Positions 17,814 through 27,276 are shown, numbered from the stretch's first letter. The stretch is 64,000 nucleotides of DNA from Rasiella rasia (GCF_011044175.1 NZ_CP049057.1:2681501-2745500), one strand, 5' to 3'. Made by a program: numbers and translations. The notes: a model not told the origin generated them from the letters alone.

Positions 17814-17899
17814 GGCGTTACTCGCCGCGGCGAGTCGTGCTTTCGGCAGTCGCTTCGGCCTGCGGCAGAGAGCTCCAACAATGCCTCAATCACTAACGC
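17813..17899. repeat. REP-like intergenic palindromic element, copy 2
   Basis: It shares the end blocks GGGCGTT and CCTCAATCACTAACGC and the internal GTGCTTTCGG block with the copy at 13506-13600. The inner palindrome here is CTCGCCGCGGCGAG. The hairpin sequences differ between copies while the flanks are kept, as expected for REP/BIME families. With copy 1 it brackets the paaG-paaJ block. Confidence 0.7.
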
Positions 17900-17912
17900 A
17901 AATAAAAAGTAA

Positions 17913-20453
17913 ATGAATAAAACGCAACATTACGTACAAGGAACTTGGCAAAATGGTCAGGGAGACGGAACACTAATTCATGATTCGGTAACGGGTGAAG
18001 CTTTTACGAGTGTAACGGTAAACGGATTAGATATTCCATCGATTTTAGAATACGGTAGAGAAAAAGGGAATGTTCTTCGCAAAATGACGTTTCAAGAACG
18101 AGGTAATATGCTAAAAAGCCTAGCGCTGTACCTAACCAAAAGAAAAGAGCAATTTTATGAATTAAGTTACCGCACAGGAGCAACCCGTGTTGATAGTTGG
18201 ATTGACATTGAAGGTGGTTTTGGTAATTTATTTGCCAATGCCTCTCTACGAAAATTGTTTCCTAACCAAAGCTATCATGTAGAAGGAGACCCAATCGATT
18301 TGTCTAGAGGAGGTCGCTTTATGGCACATCATATTATGGTGCCAAAACAAGGCGTAGCAGTACATATTAATGCCTTCAATTTCCCAGTGTGGGGTATGTT
18401 AGAAAAGTGCGCCGTAAATTGGATGGCGGGAATGCCAGCTGTTGTATTACCTGCACCACAAACAGCCTACTTAACAGAAGCCGTAGTCAAAGAAATTATT
18501 GCATCGGGCATTTTACCCGAAGGAGCTTTGCAACTTATAAGTGGAACCGCAAAGAATATTTTAGAAACGGTAACTTCTCAAGACGTAGTTACGTTCACCG
18601 GATCTGCCAAAGTTGGAAAAATCTTACGCCAACACCCTCGTTTAACCGAAGAATCTGTTCCATTTACCATGGAGGCAGATTCGTTGAATGCTTCGGTTTT
18701 AGGAGAAGATGCAGTGCCAGGAACACCAGAATTCGATTTGTTCATTAAAGAAGTGCGTAAAGAAATGACCGTGAAGGCCGGACAAAAATGTACTGCAATT
18801 CGCCGTATTATTGTCCCCGAAAAACTCACCGAAGATGTGCAAATAGCATTGGGTAAACAACTAGACAAAGTTATCATTGGAGATCCACGTCTTAAAGAAG
18901 TACGCATGGGTGCCTTGGTAAGTCAGCAACAACGTGAAAGCGTGCGTGAACAAGTTGCAAAAATTTCAGAAACTGCAGCTATTGTCTACGGGAATGTAGA
19001 TCATTTAGATACACTAGGAGCAGATTCAGAAAAGGGTGCATTTCTTAAACCTATTCTACTGCGCGAAGACCATCCCTTTAAAAATGAAGCATGCCATACT
19101 ACCGAAGCTTTTGGTCCGGTAAGTACGCTTATGCCTTATAAAAATTTAGATGAAGCCATTAAACTTGCCCAAATGGGAAAAGGTTCCTTAGTGTCTTCTA
19201 TCGCTACAAATAATGATGCTATTGCCAAAGAATATGTGGTTGGAGCTGCATCACATCACGGACGAATTTTAGTGCTAAATAGAGAGAGTGCTAAGCAGAG
19301 TACTGGTCACGGTTCGCCGCTACCAGCGTTGGTACATGGTGGTCCAGGACGTGCCGGAGGGGGAGAAGAAATGGGTGGTATGCGCGGTATAAAACATTAT
19401 ATGCAACGTACCGCTATTCAAGGAAGTCCTACAACCCTTACTGCTGTAACTGGAATTTACCAGCCTAAAGCAGCTTATAAAAATACCGAGAAGCATCCAT
19501 TTGCCTATCACTGGGAAGACATCCAGCCCGGTATGTCGCTTAAAACTCACAACCGAACCGTAACAGATACCGATATTGTTAACTTCGGAAATATTACGTG
19601 GGACCATTTTTATGCCCATACAGACATTACTTCTTTAGACGGTAGCATCTTCGAAAAACGAACTGCCCATGGGTACTTCATTATATCGATGGCAGCAGGA
19701 CTGTTTGTGTACCCAAACAAAGGACCCGTAGCAGCAAATTATGGATTGGAAGAAATAAGATTCTTACGCCCAATTTACCATAATGATACATTATACGTAC
19801 GGCTTACCTGTAAGCAAAAAGTAGATAGAGATTCACGAGGACAAGAACACCCTAGTGGTATCGTTAAGTGGTATGTTGAAATTTTTGATGCCAATGTAGA
19901 TGCAGCGAACGCTACTTTACCTGAAGGTGCCGAAAAAGAAGACTCATTGGTGTGTATTGCAACCATTCTTACTATGGTTGAAAAGAAGCAAACCGTTTTT
20001 GAAGAAATGACCACTGAAAAGATTCGAGCTTGTCTCAGTAAACTTTCAGTAGACACCACACCAAAATGGGGAATTATGACACCGCAGCATATGGTAGAAC
20101 ATCTAGAATATACCTATAAAATTGCTTCGGGAGAGATTCAGGATTTTGAAATTTCAACACCTGAAAAGTACGTAGATGTTGTGCATGACAGTTTGTATAA
20201 CTACAAGAAGTTTCCGCAGAACTCTCAATTTCCGCAATTAGAGAAAGATACTTTGGCACCCTTAAGACATCCAGACCTAGAAACAGCTAAAATGAAATTT
20301 TTAGAGCAGCGTTTTACGTATTTGCAGTTTTTTAAAGAAAACCCAGATGCAGTTTTAAAGAATTTAGTTTTCGGAGAATTGAATAGATACGAGTCGTATT
20401 TATTGGAACGAAAACACTTAAATCATCATTTTGAACAATTTGATTTGCTCTAA
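17913..20453 (+). CDS. paaZ: Oxepin-CoA hydrolase / 3-oxo-5,6-dehydrosuberyl-CoA semialdehyde dehydrogenase PaaZ, with extra DinB/DUF1569-like domain
   Basis: The N-terminal aldehyde dehydrogenase domain (1-515) has catalytic Glu254 (FTMEADSLN) and Cys293 (KAGQKCTA). The MaoC-type hydratase domain (about 525-690) has Asp564 and His569 in NITWDHFYAHTD. These correspond closely in position to the E. coli enzyme of about 681 residues. Here about 150 more residues follow (about 697-846), with MTPQHMVEHL and ending in LERKHLNHHFEQF, features of the DinB-like DUF1569 family that uses clustered histidines for metal. The fusion is in one open frame without a stop or frame slip. The role of the third domain is unknown. 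Confidence 0.92.
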   Translation: MNKTQHYVQGTWQNGQGDGTLIHDSVTGEAFTSVTVNGLDIPSILEYGREKGNVLRKMTFQERGNMLKSLALYLTKRKEQFYELSYRTGATRVDSWIDIEGGFGNLFANASLRKLFPNQSYHVEGDPIDLSRGGRFMAHHIMVPKQGVAVHINAFNFPVWGMLEKCAVNWMAGMPAVVLPAPQTAYLTEAVVKEIIASGILPEGALQLISGTAKNILETVTSQDVVTFTGSAKVGKILRQHPRLTEESVPFTMEADSLNASVLGEDAVPGTPEFDLFIKEVRKEMTVKAGQKCTAIRRIIVPEKLTEDVQIALGKQLDKVIIGDPRLKEVRMGALVSQQQRESVREQVAKISETAAIVYGNVDHLDTLGADSEKGAFLKPILLREDHPFKNEACHTTEAFGPVSTLMPYKNLDEAIKLAQMGKGSLVSSIATNNDAIAKEYVVGAASHHGRILVLNRESAKQSTGHGSPLPALVHGGPGRAGGGEEMGGMRGIKHYMQRTAIQGSPTTLTAVTGIYQPKAAYKNTEKHPFAYHWEDIQPGMSLKTHNRTVTDTDIVNFGNITWDHFYAHTDITSLDGSIFEKRTAHGYFIISMAAGLFVYPNKGPVAANYGLEEIRFLRPIYHNDTLYVRLTCKQKVDRDSRGQEHPSGIVKWYVEIFDANVDAANATLPEGAEKEDSLVCIATILTMVEKKQTVFEEMTTEKIRACLSKLSVDTTPKWGIMTPQHMVEHLEYTYKIASGEIQDFEISTPEKYVDVVHDSLYNYKKFPQNSQFPQLEKDTLAPLRHPDLETAKMKFLEQRFTYLQFFKENPDAVLKNLVFGELNRYESYLLERKHLNHHFEQFDLL

Positions 20454-20548
20454 GTAAATATTGTATGGTCAAGCGTAGGTGAGACCTTTAAAGATCCTAT
20501 TAAATTAAACCGAATGTGCGTTACAGTCGCATTAACAAGTTAAAAACA

Positions 20549-21301
20549 ATGACTAAACCTTACGTAAAAGAAGAAGTAAAGAACGGAATTTCAACCATAG
20601 AATTCTTTCACCCAGCGCATAACAGTTTGCCAGGAGATATTCTCGAAAAGCTGCGAAAAACAATAAAAGAAGCAGGAGAAAATGATGCCGTTAAAGTAAT
20701 CATCTTAAAAAGTGGTGGTGATCGTACGTTTTGCGCAGGAGCCAGCTTCAAAGAACTGATTAATATTAATGACGCAGAAACAGGGCGCGTTTTTTTTAGC
20801 GGCTTTGCCAATGTAATCAATGCCATGAGAAAATGCCCTAAATTTATAATTGGACGTATTCAAGGTAAAACCGTAGGCGGGGGAGTAGGAGTGGCAAGTG
20901 CCACAGATTACTGTATGGCAAGCAAATTTGCAGCAATTAAATTAAGTGAACTAAATGTCGGGATTGGTCCTTTTGTTGTAGGGCCTGCAGTAGAACGTAA
21001 ACTTGGTTTAACAGGAATGAGCCAAATAGCAATAGATGCTAATAGTTTTTACGATGCCGAATGGGCAAGACAGAAAGGTCTGTATGCCAGTGTGTATGAA
21101 TCTACAGAAGCGTTAGATGAAGCAGTGCAAGCGTTTGCTGAAAATTTATGCAATTACAATCCGGAAGCCATGAAAGAAATGAAGAAAATTATGTGGAGTG
21201 GTACCGAAAATTGGGACGAATTGCTCGCCGAACGAGCCGTAATCTCAGGACGTTTGGTGTTGAGTGATTTTACCAAAGAAACGTTGAAAAGGTTTAAATA
21301 A
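20549..21301 (+). CDS. Enoyl-CoA hydratase/isomerase-family protein, PaaF position
   Basis: A crotonase-fold protein (250 aa) with an oxyanion-hole motif near CAGASFKEL and KTVGGGVGVASATDYCMA. In typical hydratases the first catalytic Glu follows GGGC; here the position is Gly. The second Glu is kept in LSELNVGIG. Genomic position suggests it serves the 2,3-dehydroadipyl-CoA hydration step (PaaF), but the missing Glu argues for an isomerase-like or altered activity. The ATG at 20549 is chosen because the sequence upstream of it (an earlier GTG) does not look coding. Its stop overlaps the paaY start by one base. Confidence 0.85.
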   Translation: MTKPYVKEEVKNGISTIEFFHPAHNSLPGDILEKLRKTIKEAGENDAVKVIILKSGGDRTFCAGASFKELININDAETGRVFFSGFANVINAMRKCPKFIIGRIQGKTVGGGVGVASATDYCMASKFAAIKLSELNVGIGPFVVGPAVERKLGLTGMSQIAIDANSFYDAEWARQKGLYASVYESTEALDEAVQAFAENLCNYNPEAMKEMKKIMWSGTENWDELLAERAVISGRLVLSDFTKETLKRFK

Positions 21302-21906
21302 TGATTTATAGCTTTAAAGGACATATACCTATTGTTCACGAATCTAGTTTTGTGCATCCGCTTGCCGCTGTAACTGGTAATGTTATAATTGGTAAGAACT
21401 GCTACATAGGTCCAGGTGCAGCCATTAGAGGCGATTGGGGAGAAATTATATTAGAAGATGGGGTAAACGTACAAGAAAATTGTACGGTTCATATGTTTCC
21501 GGGTAAAAGTATTGTACTTAAAGAAGGCGCGCATGTTGGGCACGGAGCCATCATTCATGGAGCCAATTTAGGAGCCAACTGCCTTATTGGAATGAATAGC
21601 GTAATCATGGATGACGCCGAAATTGGTGATGCGTGTATTGTTGGTGCTATGACGTTTGTGAAGGCCGAAAGTAAATTTGAAAAGCGGCAATTAATTGTTG
21701 GTAATCCCGCAAAGGCAATCAAGGAAGTTTCAGAAGAAATGATTGCTTGGAAAACTGCAGGCACAGAATTATACCAGCAGCTACCAACCGATTGCCATGA
21801 GAGTCTAATGGAAGTAGAACCGCTACGTGAAGTTCCTGAGAGCAGACCTGTACAAGAAGATTTTTATAAGACGCTTTCAGAAATAAGAGCAAAAAACAGA
21901 GAATAA
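21301..21906 (+). CDS. paaY: PaaY-type gamma-carbonic-anhydrase-like hexapeptide protein
   Basis: The left-handed beta-helix repeats (V-x-G-x-x-I-G-type hexads) run from about residue 17 to 145, with metal-binding histidines in VHMFPG and HVGHGAIIHGA. The C terminus is helical. PaaY is a hexapeptide-repeat thioesterase/carbonic-anhydrase homologue that in E. coli helps remove blocked ring-CoA adducts. It overlaps the preceding crotonase gene by one base (TAATG) and is followed 14 bases later by the E2 gene. Confidence 0.9.
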   Translation: MIYSFKGHIPIVHESSFVHPLAAVTGNVIIGKNCYIGPGAAIRGDWGEIILEDGVNVQENCTVHMFPGKSIVLKEGAHVGHGAIIHGANLGANCLIGMNSVIMDDAEIGDACIVGAMTFVKAESKFEKRQLIVGNPAKAIKEVSEEMIAWKTAGTELYQQLPTDCHESLMEVEPLREVPESRPVQEDFYKTLSEIRAKNRE

Positions 21907-21920
21907 AGAACAAAAATAGC

Positions 21921-23234
21921 ATGTCAAAGACAGAGTTTTTTATGCCTAAAATGGGCGAGAGTATTACCGAAGGAACCATTATTAATTGGCTCGTGCAAGA
22001 AGGAGATTCTTTTGAAGAAGGCGATATTTTGGTCGAGGTGGCTACAGATAAAGTAGACAATGAAGTGCCTGCACCTAGTGCTGGAAAAATGATTTCTCAT
22101 AAAGTTTCGGCAAAAGATGTAGTGCCTGTGGGTGCAGTAATTGCAATTCTTGAACTCAGTGGAGCCGTCGCAAAAACACCTCAAACTGGAGATAACGAAA
22201 AAAGTAAAACTAAAAAAAGTGCTCTTTCTCAAGGAGCGTTGCCCAAAGGGAAAGGAAGGACAAACACCCGAACTACTTCTTCATCAAGTTCGAAATCGTT
22301 TAGGGTAAATGAAAACCTCTTCATTTCTCCTCTGGTTGATGCCATGGCACGAAAACATCATATTTCGTACGAAGAATTAGCTCGTATTACGGGAACAGGA
22401 AAAGACGGTAGGTTGCGAAAAAGTGATGTATCATCCTATTTACAAGAAGGAAGACCTTTTCAATTTGCACAAGTCGTACCTGAAGTATCAGGATTTCAGG
22501 TACCCGATTTAAAATTTGATAAGGGTAAAGGTAAAATTGTTGAAATGGACCGGATGCGCCAAATGATTTCAGATCATATGGTTTTTAGCGCCACAACAGC
22601 ACCTCATGTAACGGCTTATATTGAAGCAGATCTTACTGAAATGGTAAACTGGCGAAATAAGAACAAAGCCAATTTTCAGAAAAAACATGGAGAAAAACTT
22701 ACGTTTACACCACTATTTATTGAGGCTGTGGCAAACGCTATCAAAGAGTATCCGATGATTAATTCTTCGCTCGACGGGAGAAATATTATTGTAAAAGAAG
22801 CAATAAATATTGGTATGGCAACGGCATTACCTTCAGGAAACCTTATAGTGCCTGTAGTAAAAAACGCCGATAAAAAAGACTTAAAAGAATTAGCCGCCAC
22901 AACAAACCAATTAGTAGCTAAAGCACGCGATGGAAAACTAAAGGGCGATGATACCAAAGGAAGTACTTTTACAATTAGTAATGTTGGAACCTTTGGTAGC
23001 TTAATGGGAACTCCAATTATCAACCAGCCTGAGGCAGCAATTCTTGCCACAGGAATTATCAAAAAACGCGCTGAGGTTATCGAAAAACCTGATGGAGATT
23101 CCATTGAAATTAGAAGTATGATGTATTTGTCGCTTTCTTTTGACCATAGAATTGTAGACGGATATTTAGCAGGTAGTTTCTTGCGTAAAGTAGGAGATTA
23201 TATGGAGCAGTTTGATGAGAAGCGAACTATTTAG
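21921..23234 (+). CDS. 2-oxoacid dehydrogenase E2 (dihydrolipoamide acyltransferase)
   Basis: The lipoyl domain (1-78) has the lipoylated Lys44 in EVATDKVDNE. A charged linker leads to a peripheral subunit-binding domain (about 134-172, with ISPLVDAMARKH and TGKDGRLRKSDV) and the acyltransferase core (about 205-437) with His409/Asp413 in SFDHRIVDG. It resembles branched-chain E2 (BkdB type). It follows the paa genes directly, and the fused E1 lies downstream; E3 is not present. Lipoylation would depend on LipB-type enzymes, and a lipB gene lies at 60202. Confidence 0.9.
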   Translation: MSKTEFFMPKMGESITEGTIINWLVQEGDSFEEGDILVEVATDKVDNEVPAPSAGKMISHKVSAKDVVPVGAVIAILELSGAVAKTPQTGDNEKSKTKKSALSQGALPKGKGRTNTRTTSSSSSKSFRVNENLFISPLVDAMARKHHISYEELARITGTGKDGRLRKSDVSSYLQEGRPFQFAQVVPEVSGFQVPDLKFDKGKGKIVEMDRMRQMISDHMVFSATTAPHVTAYIEADLTEMVNWRNKNKANFQKKHGEKLTFTPLFIEAVANAIKEYPMINSSLDGRNIIVKEAINIGMATALPSGNLIVPVVKNADKKDLKELAATTNQLVAKARDGKLKGDDTKGSTFTISNVGTFGSLMGTPIINQPEAAILATGIIKKRAEVIEKPDGDSIEIRSMMYLSLSFDHRIVDGYLAGSFLRKVGDYMEQFDEKRTI

Positions 23235-23428
23235 ACAGAAGGATCAAGAAACAAGACTTTATAGGAAGGTGCAATTTTTAAAAATAAAAAATCTGGCAAG
23301 ATGCAGTAGACATAATAGATGATAACTATTTATTCACTTCAACGCTTCCAAATTATAAAAAGTTTGGTTTTCCCAAATGAATAAATGCTCTGTTTCTTGT
23401 TTCAAAATTAATATTAATACATAATCAA

Positions 23429-25492
23429 TTGGATAAATTTATAAATAAAGAACTAGCCATAAAAGCCTTCAAAAATCTTGTCACGGCGAAAGCAATGACC
23501 GAAATTTATGAAGAAAATTTTAAGGTAGTTTCAAAATATGTGCATGCTACCTCTAGGGGGCATGAAATTATTCAGACGGCTGTAGGAATGCAATTGCAAC
23601 CTCAAGATTACATGTTTCCATACTACAGGGATGACGCCATGTTGTTGGCAATAGGTATGACACCGTATGAGCTCATGCTTCAGGTTTTGGCAAAAAAAGA
23701 CGATCCTTTTTCGGCGGGTAGAACGTATTACTCACACCCTAGTTTACGTGATGATGACAAACCAAAGATACCTCACCAAAGTAGTGCAACAGGAATGCAG
23801 GCCATTCCAGCAACAGGGGTAGCGATGGGGTTTTGGTACTCAGAAGCTGAGGGTCTTGCCTCACATTCAGACAAAGAAGCACCCGTAGTAGTTTGTTCCT
23901 TAGGAGATGCAAGTGTTACAGAAGGGGAGATTGCCGAAGCATTTCAGATGGCTGCGTTAAAGCAACTTCCTATTTTATATCTAGTACAGGATAATGGGTG
24001 GGATATTTCAGCAAATGCTGCAGAAACAAGAGCTCAGAATGCCGCAGAATATGCCGCAGGGTTTCACGGGTTAGAGGCTATTTCTATAGATGGAACTAAT
24101 TTTGAAGAGAGCTATAGCACTGTAAAAAAGGCAATTTCAACTATACGAAAAGAACGTCGTCCTATTCTAGTGCATGCTAAAGTGCCATTGTTAAATCACC
24201 ATACATCTGGTGTGCGAATGGAGTTTTATCGCGATGATTTAGAGGAAGCTCGAAGCCGAGATCCGTATCCTAAAATGTTGAAACTTCTCGCATCCTATAA
24301 TATTTCAGAAAAAGAAATAACAGAAATAGAAAACGGTATTCAAACTGAAGTAGAATTGGCGCTGAAAAGTGCCTTGGAAGCAGAAGACCCCAAGCCCGAA
24401 GATTTATTTACCAACGATTTTGTACCTACCCCAATCACCGAAGAAGTAGGAGAACGCTCTCCAAAAGGTGGGGAGAAAGTGGTGATGGTAGACTGTGCGT
24501 TGTTTGCTATTGAAGAACTTATGGCAAAACACCCTGAATGCTTGCTCTACGGTCAGGATGTTGGTGGTAGACTTGGAGGTGTTTTTAGAGAAGCGGCTAC
24601 TTTGGCACAAAAATTTGGGGACAACCGCGTGTTTAATACGCCTATTCAAGAGGCCTTTATTGTTGGTTCTACCGTTGGTATGAGTGCCGTTGGACTAAAA
24701 CCAATTGTGGAGGTTCAGTTTGCCGATTATATTTGGCCTGGACTTAATCAACTATTTACTGAAGTGTCTCGTAGCTGTTACCTTTCTAACGGGAAATGGC
24801 CAGTATCAATGATTTTAAGAGTTCCTATAGGTGCCTACGGAAGTGGAGGGCCTTACCATTCGTCTTCTATGGAAAGTGTAGTGAGTAACATACGCGGATT
24901 GAAAATTGCGTACCCTAGTAATGGAGCCGATTTAAAAGGATTGATGAAAGCAGCGTATTACGATCCTAATCCTGTTGTAATTTTTGAACATAAAGGATTG
25001 TATTGGAGTAAGGTAAAAGGTACAAAAGGAGCAACATCTTTAGAGCCTAGCGAAGACTATATTTTGCCTTTTGGTAAGGCATGGGTGTTGCAAGAAATTT
25101 GGCCGCAGGAAGAGGAAGAGACACTTACGATAGTTACCTACGGTATGGGTGTACACTGGGCTTACAATGCCTCTAGAGAGCTAGAAATGACAGATCGTAT
25201 AGAAATTGTTGATCTAAGAACATTGCATCCGCTAGATTATGATACCGTATTCAAAAGTGTCAAAAAATGTGGCAAGTGCCTAGTGGTAACAGAAGAGCCT
25301 AGCGAGAATAGTTTTAGTAGAGCATTGCAAGGCAGGATTCAAGAAGAATGCTTTCAGCAGTTAGATGCGCCAGTAATGATTGTTGGTAGCGAGAATATGC
25401 CAGCCATTCCGTTAAACTCGGTATTGGAAGAAACAATGATACCTTCTACAGAAAAGGTAAAGGCAAAGATTGAAACCCTATTGGGTTATTAA
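23429..25492 (+). CDS. 2-oxoacid dehydrogenase E1, alpha and beta subunits fused
   Basis: The alpha part (about 1-330) has the thiamine-diphosphate motif beginning LGDASVTEGEIAEAF (Gly159) and ending LVQDN. The beta part (about 345-687) has YGQDVGGRLGGVFR and AFIVGSTVGMSAVG. This fusion is common in Bacteroidota, where it is usually annotated as 2-oxoisovalerate dehydrogenase. No in-frame ATG exists upstream before a stop, so TTG at 23429 is taken as start; the next ATG (residue 22) would remove the first helix. A 194-base gap separates it from E2. Substrate could be branched-chain 2-oxoacids or, from context, phenylpyruvate. Confidence 0.88.
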   Translation: MDKFINKELAIKAFKNLVTAKAMTEIYEENFKVVSKYVHATSRGHEIIQTAVGMQLQPQDYMFPYYRDDAMLLAIGMTPYELMLQVLAKKDDPFSAGRTYYSHPSLRDDDKPKIPHQSSATGMQAIPATGVAMGFWYSEAEGLASHSDKEAPVVVCSLGDASVTEGEIAEAFQMAALKQLPILYLVQDNGWDISANAAETRAQNAAEYAAGFHGLEAISIDGTNFEESYSTVKKAISTIRKERRPILVHAKVPLLNHHTSGVRMEFYRDDLEEARSRDPYPKMLKLLASYNISEKEITEIENGIQTEVELALKSALEAEDPKPEDLFTNDFVPTPITEEVGERSPKGGEKVVMVDCALFAIEELMAKHPECLLYGQDVGGRLGGVFREAATLAQKFGDNRVFNTPIQEAFIVGSTVGMSAVGLKPIVEVQFADYIWPGLNQLFTEVSRSCYLSNGKWPVSMILRVPIGAYGSGGPYHSSSMESVVSNIRGLKIAYPSNGADLKGLMKAAYYDPNPVVIFEHKGLYWSKVKGTKGATSLEPSEDYILPFGKAWVLQEIWPQEEEETLTIVTYGMGVHWAYNASRELEMTDRIEIVDLRTLHPLDYDTVFKSVKKCGKCLVVTEEPSENSFSRALQGRIQEECFQQLDAPVMIVGSENMPAIPLNSVLEETMIPSTEKVKAKIETLLGY

Positions 25493-25521
25493 AATTCAGT
25501 ATCTTTCGGATTAATCTTGAT

Positions 25522-27138
25522 ATGTTATTTCGACTACTTCTTATATTCCTAATTGCTTTTTCAGGAATGGCTCAAGAGCCTATCTCTGTGTTGGTCGATA
25601 GTTTGGCCATAACTTCTTCCGAAGGCGAAAAATCAAAGATTAGTATTTCAATTGCTTCACAGTTAAAAAATGAAGATTGGGATCGGGCCTTACATTATTT
25701 AAATATTGCCGAGAAACATGCTATTAATTCAGATTCTGAAGAATTAATAGCACAATATAATACGACGGCCGGAGACATGTTTTTTAGTAAAGATGCACTT
25801 GATATTGCACTTGAACATTATCTTAAAGCGTATGATTACTATCAAAATAAGCCTTCTAGCAGTACTTCAATAACACTAGAGCAGAATTTAGCAGTTGTGC
25901 ACGGTCGTATAAATGAGCCTTTAAAAGCCCGTCGTTTTTTTAAGAAACTTTATGATTACGCAGCAAAGGAACGTGATACCATTTTACTAGCGAAAATATT
26001 AAATAATCTAGGGACTAGCTATATAAGATCACAAGTTGATTCGGCTAATTACTATTATAAACGTTCTGAAAAATTACTGCGAACCGTGTCGGGTGAAACA
26101 TCATTGAAGGCCTATCTATATGGTAACTTGGGAAGGGTTTATTTTTTAAAAGACAGCTTAGATCAAGCACAGAACTATTTTGTGTTAGCTGCAAATTATA
26201 TCGAAAAGGAATCTAGTACTACTGCTCAATCTAAAGGATGGATATATAATTCGATTGCTACGTATTATGAAAATATAAATCAATTAGATTCTACCATAGC
26301 GTATGCCACGAAAGCGAATAGGGCGCTTTCAGACAACCAATACAGTTTTGAAAATCAAGCGGCTTTAAGAACGTTATACAGAAACTATATAAACAAGCAG
26401 GATTATAAAAATGCTTCAGAATACTTTCAAAAATATGATGCCGTACGAGATAGCTTAAACTTAGAAGAGAAGGCTGCGAATGTTGAAAAAATAAAAGTTG
26501 AACAGGAATTTAAAAACAAAGAAGAAATACGTGAATTACAAGATAGCAAACGGAGGTTTAGGAATTATATTATTTTTTTAGGCTTGGTATCTTTACTCTT
26601 ACTGTTAGGTATGTTGTTATATAGATTTCGAAATAAGTTAAAGCGTACAGAATTAGAAAAACAACTAGCCACCGCAAAACAAAAGGAGCTAGAGTCTAAT
26701 ATTCAGTTGAAGAATAAGGAATTGATAGGAAAGGCAATGGTTGAGATCCATCGCACAGAAATAATTGACGAAATTCTCACCGATTTAAAACAAGTACGTT
26801 TAAAAGCCGCCAAAAAAGAAACTCAAAACGCTATAGATTATGTGGTGAAAAGGTTGAAACGGGATACTAACAACAATCTATGGGAAGAATTTGAAATACG
26901 ATTCGAACAGGTACACGAAAACTTCTATAAAAATCTAGTACAAAGGCACCCTGACCTAACGCCTAGAGAAAAACGCTTGTGTGCGCTCCTCAAACTAAAC
27001 CTTACCTCAAAAGAAATATCACAGATAACGGGACAGACAGCAAAATCTGTTGAAAATGCAAGAACTAGGCTCAGAAGAAAATTAAATATTACACATTCTG
27101 AAACAGATCTCTCCGCCTACTTGTCTAGTTTCGATTAA
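25522..27138 (+). CDS. TPR-transmembrane-LuxR-type regulator
   Basis: The order is signal peptide (1-17), TPR-type helical repeats (about 35-320), one transmembrane segment (about 346-368), a charged coiled coil (about 370-400) and a C-terminal LuxR/GerE-like helix-turn-helix (about 478-535, with TPREKRLCALLKLNLTSKEIS). This sensor architecture is frequent in Bacteroidota: TPRs in the periplasm, DNA-binding domain inside. Target genes are unknown; the next genes downstream (a 41-residue ORF and a T9SS protein) are plausible targets. A TATCTTTC element lies just upstream of the start. Confidence 0.85.
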   Translation: MLFRLLLIFLIAFSGMAQEPISVLVDSLAITSSEGEKSKISISIASQLKNEDWDRALHYLNIAEKHAINSDSEELIAQYNTTAGDMFFSKDALDIALEHYLKAYDYYQNKPSSSTSITLEQNLAVVHGRINEPLKARRFFKKLYDYAAKERDTILLAKILNNLGTSYIRSQVDSANYYYKRSEKLLRTVSGETSLKAYLYGNLGRVYFLKDSLDQAQNYFVLAANYIEKESSTTAQSKGWIYNSIATYYENINQLDSTIAYATKANRALSDNQYSFENQAALRTLYRNYINKQDYKNASEYFQKYDAVRDSLNLEEKAANVEKIKVEQEFKNKEEIRELQDSKRRFRNYIIFLGLVSLLLLLGMLLYRFRNKLKRTELEKQLATAKQKELESNIQLKNKELIGKAMVEIHRTEIIDEILTDLKQVRLKAAKKETQNAIDYVVKRLKRDTNNNLWEEFEIRFEQVHENFYKNLVQRHPDLTPREKRLCALLKLNLTSKEISQITGQTAKSVENARTRLRRKLNITHSETDLSAYLSSFD

Positions 27139-27276
27139 ATACATATTCTTTTTCTATTTTATTAATAATCTGAAAATCAATTGATTAAAATTAATTGAGG
27201 GGTAATGCTTTGGTCAAAAACTTATGGTGAGTGTTTTTGTGGTGGCAATAAAATTTTAATTGAAATCAGCCGAGTT

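Noticed and set aside
13503-17912. REP-like elements as candidate tRNAs or CRISPR
   Set aside because: No tRNA cloverleaf or anticodon arm and only two copies with variable hairpins; they fit intergenic palindromic elements better.
22676-23104. Open frame of 142 residues opposite the E2 catalytic domain
   Set aside because: Fully antisense to the acyltransferase core with no own promoter or family motifs.
23235-23428. Possible missing gene between E2 and E1
   Set aside because: The 194-base gap is AT-rich with stop codons in all frames and no start-like signal.
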